A stretch of 64,000 nucleotides of DNA from an uncultured Succiniclasticum sp. (GTDB lineage Bacteria > Bacillota > Negativicutes > Acidaminococcales > Acidaminococcaceae): contig UQUU01000003.1 in assembly GCA_900544275.1 (NCBI GenBank), positions 186,001-250,000 on the forward strand, in the 5' to 3' direction. The first letter of the stretch is position 1. Each line of letters starts with the position of its first letter. Shown piece by piece: positions 26,228 to 33,384 of the stretch. The notes below the pieces were generated by a model, which made no database searches, had not been told where the DNA came from, and saw only the letters and a program-made list of their open reading frames with translations. The position numbers were made by a program, and so were the translations under genes.

Positions 26228-26707
26228 ATGAAAATAACGATTGCCTGCGTAGGAAAATTAAAGGAAAAATATCTGACCACAGGGATGGAAGAATACTTAA
26301 AGCGATTACAACCGTTTTGCAAGCTGGAAATTCTGGAAATCAATGAAGAGAGGATGCCACAGGATCCTTCTGCTGCACAAAAAGAACAAATATTGGCAAA
26401 AGAAACCGAGCGACTGTTGAAAGTAATTCCGGAAAATTCCTATGTCATACTGTTGGACCTGCAAGGTGAGCAGATAACCAGTCCGCAGTTAGCCGAAAAA
26501 ATTGACAATCTGGCTTTGCAGGGCGTCAGTCATCTGACGTTTGTGATCGGAGGGGCCTTTGGCTATACTGATGCATTACGGCAACGAGCTGATTATCGCT
26601 GGTCTTTTTCGACCCTGACTTTTACGCACCAGATGATTCGCCTGTTGTTGACCGAGCAGATTTACAGGGCTTTTAAGATCAGCAGGGGAGAAAAATATCA
26701 CTGGTAG
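26228..26707 (+). CDS. rlmH: 23S rRNA (pseudouridine-1915 N3)-methyltransferase RlmH
   Basis: SPOUT-fold methyltransferase that modifies pseudouridine 1915 in helix 69 of 23S rRNA, using SAM. 159 residues, the exact family size. Seen: ITIACVGKLKEKYLTTGMEEY at the start, VILLDLQGEQ, the SAM-binding trefoil knot FVIGGAFGYTDALR and the C-terminal LTFTHQMIRLLLTEQIYRAF...GEKYHW signature. The start follows AGGAGA. It belongs to the conserved walJ-htrA-rlmH group, although a probable terminator separates it from htrA. Confidence 0.97.
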   Translation: MKITIACVGKLKEKYLTTGMEEYLKRLQPFCKLEILEINEERMPQDPSAAQKEQILAKETERLLKVIPENSYVILLDLQGEQITSPQLAEKIDNLALQGVSHLTFVIGGAFGYTDALRQRADYRWSFSTLTFTHQMIRLLLTEQIYRAFKISRGEKYHW

Positions 26708-26768
26708 GCTCCTCACTTTTGGTAGCTTCCTTGCCGCTCGTCCAAGCAGGGAAAAATCTTTGATCAAA

Positions 26769-26796
26769 AATATTAATTAAACGATTAATTAATATT
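26769..26796. repeat. 12-bp perfect AT-only inverted repeat
   Basis: AATATTAATTAA, ACGA, TTAATTAATATT. It has no T tract or GC in the stem, so it resembles a protein-binding site or cruciform more than a terminator. It lies between two converging genes. Confidence 0.6.
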
Positions 26797-26821
26797 AAGT
26801 AAACCGGAAACAACAGAACTC

Positions 26822-26858
26822 AAAAACGGCTGCCAATCTTTTAAGAGACGAACAGCCG
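26822..26858 (-). terminator. terminator of the OFA carrier gene
   Basis: On the minus strand: GCGGCTG, a 20-nt loop, CAGCCG and TTTTT, 66 nt after the stop. Confidence 0.65.
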
Positions 26859-26923
26859 CTTTGCTTAAACTATGTTTTCTATTTTGGGTCTGCTTTTGTT
26901 ACTGAAACCTGCCGGATTTTATC

Positions 26924-28261
26924 TCAGGCGCTCTCCTGACGAAACTCCAGCATGGCGGTTTCGGAAGTTCGCCAACGTAAAATCAGGGCAATTACCAGAT
27001 TGAGGATGAAACAGGCGGAAAAACAGTACAGGGTCAGCGAATAGCTGCGGGTGTTTTCATAAATCAGGGATAACAGCAGCGGACCTGCGATTCCGGCCAT
27101 ACCCCAGGCGGTAAGGATCTTGCCATGGATGGCGCTGAGTTGTTTGGTCCCGAATAAGTCGGAGAGGTAGGCAGGCATACAGGAGAAACCGCCGCCGTAG
27201 CAGGAAATAATCAATAAAACTAAAAGTCGGAATGCTACACTGTCTGTGGTGGTGGCTAGTGCATAAAAGGACCCGATTTCCAGGAGGAAGAAGAGGACAT
27301 AGACATTGCGTCTGCCCAGGTAGTCAGAAATGGTAGACCAGACAATGCGTCCGGCGCCATTAACCAGTCCGATAATACCGACCATGGAGGCAGCTTCCCC
27401 CGGCGACATGCCGGTGACTTCCTGCGCCATGGGTGAGGCTACTGCCAGCAGTGCAATACCGCAGGCGATGTTAATGAAAAAGATCCACCAAAGAGCATAG
27501 AAATGCCAGGTTTGCAAAGCTTCTTTCGCAGTAAACTGATGAATGCCGGGAAATAATTTCTTTTCGTCCTTTTCTGCGAGAGAAGCTGTGAATTTAATTT
27601 CAGAGGACTTTTTTACAGTCAAAGTGCTTTGCTGCGGTACACTTTGCAAAGTTGCCGGATCTGTGTTAGGCCCGGCGGGAACAAGCGGAGAAGCGGCTGT
27701 TGGCGGAGGCGCCAGATAAAGCGACGAGGCCGCCATGATAAGCATATAGGCACAGCCTAAAATAAGAAAATTGGGAATCAGACCGAAATTTACGACCAAA
27801 CGCTGCATTAAAGGTCCGGCGATGAGACTGGCGAAACCAAAACCCATGATGGCAAGTCCCGTAGCAAAACCGCGATTTTCAGGAAACCATTTTACTAAAG
27901 TAGATACCGGCGTGATATAACCGATGCCTAAACCAATACCGCCAATTACACCATAAAACAGATACAACAGAGGCAGGCTATGAAAATACAGGGCTAATGC
28001 GCTGCCAAACATACCGGCGCCAAAGAAGCACATAGAAGTCAAACCGCTTTTGCGGGGGCCGTATTTTTCTACATAGTCGCCTAAAAACCCGGCCGAAAGG
28101 CCTAAAAATAAAATTGCGATGGAGAAGATCCAGGTGACTTCTTTGAGGGAGAAGCCCATGGAATTCATGATCGGACGAGTTAATACGCTCCAGGCGTAAA
28201 CGCTACCGATACAGATATGAATGCCGACTGCTGACAATGCGATGAGCCACTTGTTTTTCAT
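26924..28261 (-). CDS. MFS transporter of the oxalate/formate antiporter (OFA) family
   Basis: 445-residue, 12-helix MFS carrier. It begins KNKWLIALSAVGIHICIGSVYAWSVL and has GGIGLGIGYITPVSTLVKWFP, EKYGPRKSG and NRGFATGLAIMGFGFASLI, all typical of the OFA branch (oxalate:formate antiporters, formate and monocarboxylate carriers). A long cytoplasmic loop (about 195-245) separates the two halves. The gene has its own promoter and a ZTP/pfl riboswitch with overlapping terminator in the leader, which ties it to formyl-tetrahydrofolate status and makes formate the likeliest substrate. The start follows AAAGGAG. Confidence 0.9.
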   Translation of the reverse strand: MKNKWLIALSAVGIHICIGSVYAWSVLTRPIMNSMGFSLKEVTWIFSIAILFLGLSAGFLGDYVEKYGPRKSGLTSMCFFGAGMFGSALALYFHSLPLLYLFYGVIGGIGLGIGYITPVSTLVKWFPENRGFATGLAIMGFGFASLIAGPLMQRLVVNFGLIPNFLILGCAYMLIMAASSLYLAPPPTAASPLVPAGPNTDPATLQSVPQQSTLTVKKSSEIKFTASLAEKDEKKLFPGIHQFTAKEALQTWHFYALWWIFFINIACGIALLAVASPMAQEVTGMSPGEAASMVGIIGLVNGAGRIVWSTISDYLGRRNVYVLFFLLEIGSFYALATTTDSVAFRLLVLLIISCYGGGFSCMPAYLSDLFGTKQLSAIHGKILTAWGMAGIAGPLLLSLIYENTRSYSLTLYCFSACFILNLVIALILRWRTSETAMLEFRQESA

Positions 28262-28290
28262 AATGCACGCTCCTTTTGCATCCGGGAAAT

Positions 28291-28386
28291 AAAAAACGCC
28301 CGGGCGCTTAATTTGCCCAGACGGTCGGCTTTTTCACAGCATTGCGGTTCATGTGGTTATTTCCACTAATCCGTCAGTTCCGCAAG
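28291..28386 (-). promoter_or_regulatory. ZTP (pfl motif) riboswitch with built-in terminator
   Basis: Read on the minus strand: P1 is TTGCGG (28385-28380) with CCGCAA (28347-28342), enclosing AACTGACGG and a GTGG-AAATAA-CCAC helix followed by ATGAA. A 12-nt linker leads to GCCGACCGTCTGGGCA, which closely matches the invariant 3' element of the family (CCGnCCGCCUGGGCA). That same sequence, CGTCTGGGC, can pair with GCCCGGGCG and is followed by six T residues: a terminator that must compete with ligand-bound aptamer. Known members turn genes on when ZMP/ZTP accumulates through formyl-THF shortage. Here it controls the OFA carrier. Confidence 0.85.
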
Positions 28387-28405
28387 CTTTTTATTTTGTG
28401 ACTTC

Positions 28406-28414
28406 AGTATAACA
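28406..28414 (-). promoter_or_regulatory. extended -10 promoter for the riboswitch-OFA transcript
   Basis: Minus-strand TGTTATACT, about 20 nt upstream of P1 of the aptamer. Confidence 0.55.
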
Positions 28415-28507
28415 AATAATGAACAATATCGATAGAACCAGAATCATAAATTAAGATGATACCAGACAGACGCAATCTTAAAAAAATGGGAAAAAATATT
28501 TTATCCC

Positions 28508-28536
28508 TTTACAAATTTAGCAAGATAAAGTATAAT
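28508..28536 (+). promoter_or_regulatory. promoter for the amino-acid ABC operon
   Basis: TTTACA, 17-bp spacer, TATAAT, 35 nt before the binding-protein start. It is divergent from the OFA promoter. Confidence 0.8.
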
Positions 28537-28571
28537 AAACCCGATGAAAAAATTGGAAGGGGTATTATGCT

Positions 28572-29348
28572 ATGAAAAAACTTTGTTTTATGATTTTGTC
28601 GGTATTATTGCTTCTTGTCGTGGCAGGCTGCGGCGACAACGGTCCGAAAAAGATGGTTATCGGTTTGGATGATAACTTTGCGCCGATGGGTTTTCGAAAT
28701 GAAAAAAATGAAATTGTCGGCTTTGATATTGACCTGGCAAGAGAAGCCTGTAAACGCGCTGGCATGGAAGTTTCTTTCAAGCCTATCGATTGGAGCGCCA
28801 AGGAAGCAGAATTGAACGGTAAACGGATCGATGCGATCTGGAACTGCTTCACAATCAATGAGGAACGGCAAAAAGTAATCCAGTTCTCCAAGCCTTACAT
28901 CAATAATAGCCAGATTGTGGTGGTTCCGGCAAATTCAGCGATTCAGACGCTGGCCGATCTGAAAGGCAAAGTGGTAGGCGTACAGGATGACTCTACCGGA
29001 AGTTATTTATTAGACGGCAAGTTCTCCGACTTACGCAAAGGGCTGAAAGATTATAAAAAGTACCCTGACTTTGCGGCGGCTTTCCTGGATATCGATTCAG
29101 GCCGTTTGGACGGTTTGGTTGTAGACGAGATCTTAGCGCGTTATTATATGAAAAAGGCAACCGGCAAATACAGAGCCTTAAAAGAAGATTTAGGTAAAGA
29201 AGTGGTCGGTGTCGGCTTCCGCAAAGACGACAAAGAGTTTACCGCCCGGATCGACAAAGCATTAGATGAGATGAAAAAAGACGGCACCTGTAAAAAGTTT
29301 TCCGAAAAATGGTTTGACGCGGATATCACCCGCTACGAGGGCAAATAA
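28572..29348 (+). CDS. polar amino-acid ABC transporter, substrate-binding lipoprotein
   Basis: 258-residue extracytoplasmic receptor. Signal peptide with lipobox (LLLLVVAGC), then the SBP_bac_3 fold: MVIGLDDNFAPMGFRNEKNE, IVGFDIDLAREACKRAGMEV, the hinge IDAIWNCFTINEERQKVIQFS and ADLKGKVVGVQDDSTGSY. The acidic pocket residue in DSGRLDGLVVDE and an Arg-poor front suggest a polar or charged amino acid, but the ligand cannot be named. Followed by permease and ATPase genes of the same system. A stable hairpin lies in the gap after it, which usually protects the 3' end and keeps receptor levels above those of the permease. Confidence 0.93.
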   Translation: MKKLCFMILSVLLLLVVAGCGDNGPKKMVIGLDDNFAPMGFRNEKNEIVGFDIDLAREACKRAGMEVSFKPIDWSAKEAELNGKRIDAIWNCFTINEERQKVIQFSKPYINNSQIVVVPANSAIQTLADLKGKVVGVQDDSTGSYLLDGKFSDLRKGLKDYKKYPDFAAAFLDIDSGRLDGLVVDEILARYYMKKATGKYRALKEDLGKEVVGVGFRKDDKEFTARIDKALDEMKKDGTCKKFSEKWFDADITRYEGK

Positions 29349-29405
29349 ATTCAAGGCATAAAAGGCTGTCTAGTATTTGCCTTGTGCCGGCATAACAAAA
29401 ATATA

Positions 29406-29446
29406 AATGCGGGGCCGATGGTTTTGACCACCGGCCTTTCCGCATT
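29406..29446 (+). other. intercistronic stabilising hairpin
   Basis: AATGCGG / CCGCATT outer stem with GGCCG...CGGCC inside; no T tract. It lies between the receptor and permease genes, where such stems commonly set the stoichiometry by protecting the upstream message. Confidence 0.6.
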
Positions 29447-29463
29447 ATTGAACGGAGTATTTT

Positions 29464-30114
29464 ATGGATTACATTATTTCAATAATTCCTCAAATGTTAA
29501 TAGGTACAATGGATACTCTTCGATTATTTTTTATTACCATTGTACTTTCTATCCCTTTGGGAATCTTGTTGGCTTTCGGTCGGGTATCTTCTTTCCGCGG
29601 CCTGCGTAAAGCCATAGCAGCTTATGTGTATGTGTTGCGCGGGACTCCGCTGATGTTGCAGCTTTTGTTTGTCTATTTCGGGCTGCCTTTTCTGCCGGTG
29701 ATTGGGGTGCGGTTAGATGATTTTCCTGCCGCTATCCTGGCTTTTGTTTTGAATTATGGGGCTTATTTTTGCGAAATCTTCCGGGCCGGAATCCAGGCAA
29801 TCCCCAGAGGGCAATATGAAGCGGCTAAAACATTGGGTATGAATTATGTACAGACCATGCGGCGCATTATCTTGCCCCAGGTATTTAAAATTATCCTGCC
29901 CCCCATCAGCAACGAAACGATTACCTTAGTGAAAGATACTTCTTTGATTTATGTGTTGGCTATGAATGATCTGCTGCGGACTACGCGCAATCTGGTACAG
30001 CGGGATTTTAATATCATGCCTTTCGTGGTCGCTGCGGTATTTTATCTGATTATGACGTTAGTGCTGACCTATGGATTCAATAAAATGGAAAAACATTTTG
30101 CAAAATGGGAATGA
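29464..30114 (+). CDS. amino-acid ABC transporter permease (HisMQ type)
   Basis: 216-residue membrane subunit with about five helices. The HisM/Q domain shows YVYVLRGTPLMLQLLFVYFGLP and the EAA loop EAAKTLGMNYVQTMRRIILPQ, which docks the ATPase. It carries FRAGIQAIPRGQYEAAKTLG, standard for the polar amino-acid uptake branch. It would form a homodimer since only one permease gene is present. The start follows CGGAG; the ATPase gene is 65 nt downstream. Confidence 0.95.
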   Translation: MDYIISIIPQMLIGTMDTLRLFFITIVLSIPLGILLAFGRVSSFRGLRKAIAAYVYVLRGTPLMLQLLFVYFGLPFLPVIGVRLDDFPAAILAFVLNYGAYFCEIFRAGIQAIPRGQYEAAKTLGMNYVQTMRRIILPQVFKIILPPISNETITLVKDTSLIYVLAMNDLLRTTRNLVQRDFNIMPFVVAAVFYLIMTLVLTYGFNKMEKHFAKWE

Positions 30115-30179
30115 CGCTTTGCTGAAGCTGTGGGATAAAAAGTCTGGCGGCGCAGACAGTAAGGGTAACGGAGAAGATT

Positions 30180-30935
30180 ATGCGAAAAATAGAAATAAAA
30201 AATATTTGTAAAAGTTTTGATGAATTGGACGTGCTGCAGGGGATCGATATGACGGTGGACGAAGGGGAAGTAGTCACTATCATCGGACCTTCGGGCGGAG
30301 GGAAAAGTACCTTGCTGCGCTGTCTTAATAAGCTGGAAACGATTAATAAAGGTACAATCCTGATCGATGGGGAAACCCTTGCGGATACGGATGAAACCGG
30401 CAATGTTACCTATGCGGACGATGCGTCACGCATTACCTGTAAAATGGGTATGGTGTTTCAACAGTTTAATCTGTTTCCGCATATGACGGTGCTGGAGAAT
30501 CTGATGGAAGCACCGGTCCAGGTACAGAAAAGAGATCCTGTGACAGTCAGAAAAGAAGCAGAATCTTTATTGGAAAAGGTTGGCTTGCTGGATAAAAAAG
30601 ATCAATATCCCCGCCGTCTGTCCGGCGGACAGCAGCAACGGGTGGCGATTGCCCGCGCTTTGTGTATGAAGCCGGATATTATGCTTTTTGACGAGCCCAC
30701 ATCTTCTCTGGATCCGGAATTGACGGGAGAGGTGTTAAAGGCCATGCAGCGGTTGGCTGAAGAACATATGACTATGGTGGTGGTCACTCACGAAATGGGG
30801 TTTGCCCGTGAAGTGTCGACGAAGGTGCTGTTTATGGCTGACGGACGTATCCAGGAACAGGGGACGCCTTCTGAGATATTCGAACAGCCGAAAAATGAAC
30901 GCCTGCAAAGTTTTCTGAAAAGCATCCTGAAATAA
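30180..30935 (+). CDS. amino-acid ABC transporter ATP-binding protein (GlnQ type)
   Basis: 251-residue ATPase energising uptake. Walker A GPSGGGKST (residues about 38-46), Q-loop VFQQFNLFPHMTVLENL, signature LSGGQQQRVAIARAL, Walker B IMLFDEPTSSLDPE and H-loop VVTHEMGFA. A short acidic insertion (ETLADTDETGNVTYADD) lies before the Q-loop, a feature of some family members. It completes the receptor-permease-ATPase operon. Confidence 0.96.
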   Translation: MRKIEIKNICKSFDELDVLQGIDMTVDEGEVVTIIGPSGGGKSTLLRCLNKLETINKGTILIDGETLADTDETGNVTYADDASRITCKMGMVFQQFNLFPHMTVLENLMEAPVQVQKRDPVTVRKEAESLLEKVGLLDKKDQYPRRLSGGQQQRVAIARALCMKPDIMLFDEPTSSLDPELTGEVLKAMQRLAEEHMTMVVVTHEMGFAREVSTKVLFMADGRIQEQGTPSEIFEQPKNERLQSFLKSILK

Positions 30936-31009
30936 GGTTTGAAACGTGAGTTTTATAACAAATGAGTTTTATAAAAGGGAAGTCGGTTTGTGGCGGGGTG
31001 AAACAGGTT

Positions 31010-31816
31010 ATGGGACTGTCAGAAAAAAGAGCGCTGCTAACACAGAGCCTCAGGGAGATGGGCAAGGTTACCGTGGCCTTTAGCGGCGGCGTGGATTCCG
31101 CATTGTTGCTTTTTTGGGCGGCGCGCACGCTGCCCGGGAACGTGTTGGCGGTTACGGCTACGTCTCTCAGTTATGCAGCCCATGAAAAAACAGATGCGGA
31201 AAAACTGATTGCTCAACTGAAAATCCCTTGCCATTATATTCAGGTGGATCAGATGGCGATCCCGGAATTTGTGGAAAATGGGCCGGAACGCTGCTATTAT
31301 TGTAAAAAAACTATTTTTTCAGAGATCCGGGAAATTGCAAACCGGACGGGATATCCACAGGTAGTCGACGGGAGTAATCTGGATGATGCCGCGGATTATC
31401 GGCCCGGGCGGAGGGCTTTGTCCGAGCTTGGCGTCAGAAGCCCCCTGGCAGAAGCCGGTCTTACCAAAGAGGAGATACGGGCGCTAAGCCGGGAAGCCGG
31501 CCTTTTTACCGCCGCTAAACCTTCGTATGCCTGTCTGGCCTCCCGTGTTCCTTACGGGGAGGAAATCACTCCGGAAAAATTGTTCCGGATTGAGCAAAGT
31601 GAAGCATTTCTACTGGCAGAGGGGTTTAAACAGGTTCGTGTGCGCTGCCACGGAACGCTGGCCCGCATTGAAGTAGCACCGGAAGAAATAGAGCGGCTGA
31701 CCGGACCGGCATTGCGGCAATCGTTGACTGCACGGTTTAAGGAGCTTGGCTTTCATTATGTAACGGTGGATTTGGAAGGGTTTCGCAGCGGCAGCCTGAA
31801 TCTTGACCTGAAATAA
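31010..31816 (+). CDS. larE: LarE-type ATP-dependent sacrificial sulfur transferase
   Basis: PP-loop enzyme of nickel-pincer cofactor synthesis: it adenylates the P2CMN precursor and donates sulfur from its own cysteine (or a cluster) to make the NPN cofactor of lactate racemase LarA and relatives. Seen: VTVAFSGGVDSALLL (PP-loop), ERCYYCKK, and KPSYACLASR with the cysteine that is sacrificed in Lactobacillus LarE. The start was set at ATG 31010, which follows GGGGTG and gives the typical family N-terminus; an ATG 48 nt upstream lacks a good site. LarB, LarC and a LarA homologue are not in this window. It follows the ABC operon by 74 nt. Confidence 0.88.
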   Translation: MGLSEKRALLTQSLREMGKVTVAFSGGVDSALLLFWAARTLPGNVLAVTATSLSYAAHEKTDAEKLIAQLKIPCHYIQVDQMAIPEFVENGPERCYYCKKTIFSEIREIANRTGYPQVVDGSNLDDAADYRPGRRALSELGVRSPLAEAGLTKEEIRALSREAGLFTAAKPSYACLASRVPYGEEITPEKLFRIEQSEAFLLAEGFKQVRVRCHGTLARIEVAPEEIERLTGPALRQSLTARFKELGFHYVTVDLEGFRSGSLNLDLK

Positions 31817-31821
31817 AAAAT

Positions 31822-31856
31822 ACACCCTTATCAGCTTCTGCAGTTGATAAGGGTGT
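31822..31856. terminator. bidirectional terminator between larE and the tRNA pair
   Basis: 12-bp stem ACACCCTTATCA / TGATAAGGGTGT with an 11-nt loop. The minus side is followed by ATTTTTTATTT, so it serves the tRNAs best and larE less well. Confidence 0.8.
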
Positions 31857-31864
31857 TAATTCGC

Positions 31865-31939
31865 TGGCAGCGCCAAGGGGAATTGAACCCCTGATTTCGC
31901 CTTGAGAGGGCGACGTCTTAACCGCTTGACCATGGCGCC
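31865..31939 (-). tRNA. tRNA-Glu(CTC)
   Basis: 75 nt including encoded CCA. Acceptor GGCGCCA pairs with TGGCGCT (first pair G-U). Anticodon loop CTCTCAA gives CTC. T arm GGGGTTCAATTCCCC. Confidence 0.93.
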
Positions 31940-32063
31940 GTTATGAATCTATTATAGCGCAAAATCGGTGAAAAAGGAATCACCAGATCGTAAATGCGCT
32001 TTCGTAGTTTCCGCTGTTTTTAATTGCCTGTCATAGCTAAAGAATCACAGCATAAAATAAAAA

Positions 32064-32137
32064 TGGCTCCGGGACTAGGGCTCGAACCCAGACAAGAAGA
32101 TCCAGAATCTCCTGTGCTACCATTACACCATCCCGGA
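32064..32137 (-). tRNA. tRNA-Gln(CTG)
   Basis: 74 nt with encoded CCA. Acceptor TCCGGGA / TCCCGGA. Anticodon loop TTCTGGA gives CTG. Co-transcribed with tRNA-Glu from the promoter at 32152. GatCAB (4350-7565) suggests it is charged with Glu first. Confidence 0.9.
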
Positions 32138-32151
32138 GTGACTACTCGTAT

Positions 32152-32180
32152 ATAATACAGCGAACAGGGCTGATTGTCAA
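32152..32180 (-). promoter_or_regulatory. promoter for tRNA-Gln/tRNA-Glu
   Basis: Minus strand TTGACA (32180-32175), 17-bp spacer, TATTAT (32157-32152). Confidence 0.85.
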
Positions 32181-32312
32181 CACTTTTTTGCAGAGTTTAT
32201 TCCCGGTCGGGGCAAATTGCTGTGACGATTTCCATAAATACGTAAATAAAGCCGGGCATTACGCTGCGGATTATGTTAAAATAAAAAAAATAGCAGGTAA
32301 TGAGGAGACATT

Positions 32313-33092
32313 ATGCATCAATACTTATTTTTTATCGGAGATTTTCCCGTCCGCATGTATGGGATAATGCTGTGCTGCGCGATATTTTTAGCTACCGGCA
32401 CGGCGTATTTTTTAGCACGTCAGGATGGACGCTGGCATGAGCATATCCTGGATATCGGTATTTATGGCGGTTTTGCCGGTTTGATCGGGGCCCGCCTCTG
32501 GGATGTTTTTTTCTTTGACTGGAGTTATTATCAGGATCATTTGCTGGAGATCCCTTTTGTCTGGCAGGGAGGGATGGCTATTCAGGGCGGTATTTTAGGC
32601 GGTCTTCTTGCGGGAATTATTTACTGTAAGATAAACCGGATCGATTGGCTGGCTTTGGCAGATATTATTTGTCCGGCCATGATTTTGGGGCAATCCATCG
32701 GCCGAATGGCAAATCTCCTTAATGGCGATGCGTTCGGCGCTCCTACCGGCGGAGATTTTGGCATCGTTTATCCGGAAGGCACGTTGGCCCGCGCCACCTA
32801 TGGCATGCAGCCCTTATGGCCGGCAGAGGTCTGGGAAGGCCAGTTGGACGTTGTGATTTTTGCCTTGCTCCTGTTGTTCCGGGCGTTTCCTCATGCTAAA
32901 GGACAGGCGCTTTATTTGTATGGATTCTTATATTCCCTGGCGCGATTTTGCCTGGAATTTTTACGGGGCGATTATACCGCCCCTGGTTTTTGGGGCCTAT
33001 CCAGCGCGCAGGGGCCCAGCGTGGTGATCATGTTTCTTTGCGCGGTCCTGTTTATTTACAGCGGCTGGAAGGCAAGACATAAAATCCGCTAA
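32313..33092 (+). CDS. lgt: prolipoprotein diacylglyceryl transferase
   Basis: Integral membrane enzyme transferring diacylglycerol from phosphatidylglycerol to the lipobox cysteine of prolipoproteins, such as those at 3705, 24701 and 28572. 259 residues with about seven helices. The Lgt signature is visible: MAIQGGILGGLLAGIIYC with GGMAIQGG, and GQSIGRMANLLNGDAFGAPT near residue 130-150 (family: G-R-x-x-N-x-x-N-x-E/D). The start follows GAGGAG. The structured segment 33092-33172 follows immediately. Confidence 0.96.
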   Translation: MHQYLFFIGDFPVRMYGIMLCCAIFLATGTAYFLARQDGRWHEHILDIGIYGGFAGLIGARLWDVFFFDWSYYQDHLLEIPFVWQGGMAIQGGILGGLLAGIIYCKINRIDWLALADIICPAMILGQSIGRMANLLNGDAFGAPTGGDFGIVYPEGTLARATYGMQPLWPAEVWEGQLDVVIFALLLLFRAFPHAKGQALYLYGFLYSLARFCLEFLRGDYTAPGFWGLSSAQGPSVVIMFLCAVLFIYSGWKARHKIR

Positions 33093-33172
33093 AGCAGTCG
33101 AGTGCCAGGGGAACATGAACGCACCCTGTGGTACGCTTTTTCAAAAAACGTACGGGACCTATGAAACTGCTT
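33092..33172 (+). other. cloverleaf-like folded element after lgt
   Basis: A 7-bp helix AAGCAGT/ACTGCTT (33092-33098 with 33166-33172) encloses two hairpins: CAGGG/CCCTG (33106-33110 with 33124-33128) and GTACG/CGTAC (33131-33135 with 33149-33153), the latter extendable by T5/A5. It has no terminal T tract and matches no riboswitch class I know. It lies between lgt and the symporter promoter at 33249, so it would be part of the lgt 3' UTR or of read-through mRNA. Confidence 0.4.
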
Positions 33173-33248
33173 GCGGTGTCAATTGGATTGGTTACAGTAA
33201 ATGTACGAATTCTATACTAATGTATACAATGTACTTTAACATAAAAGA

Positions 33249-33277
33249 TTCACAACCTATCTGAATTGGGATATAAT
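33249..33277 (+). promoter_or_regulatory. promoter for the first AGCS symporter
   Basis: TTCACA, 17-bp spacer, TATAAT. The leader of about 100 nt contains a TATGAGC/GCTCATA hairpin (around 33307-33344). Confidence 0.7.
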
Positions 33278-33384
33278 GTAAAAAAAAGTTCAGGTTTGGT
33301 CGAATGTGTATGAGCGTAAGTAAAATTTTATTTTTCAGGCTCATACGTTTACGCACATCAATGAATGATGAGGAGGATGCGTCG

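Noticed and set aside
33121..33146. T-box-like sequence near TGTGGTACGC
   Set aside because: It resembles the AGGGTGGTACCGCG core only loosely, has no stem I or specifier elements, and no amino-acid gene start follows at the right distance.
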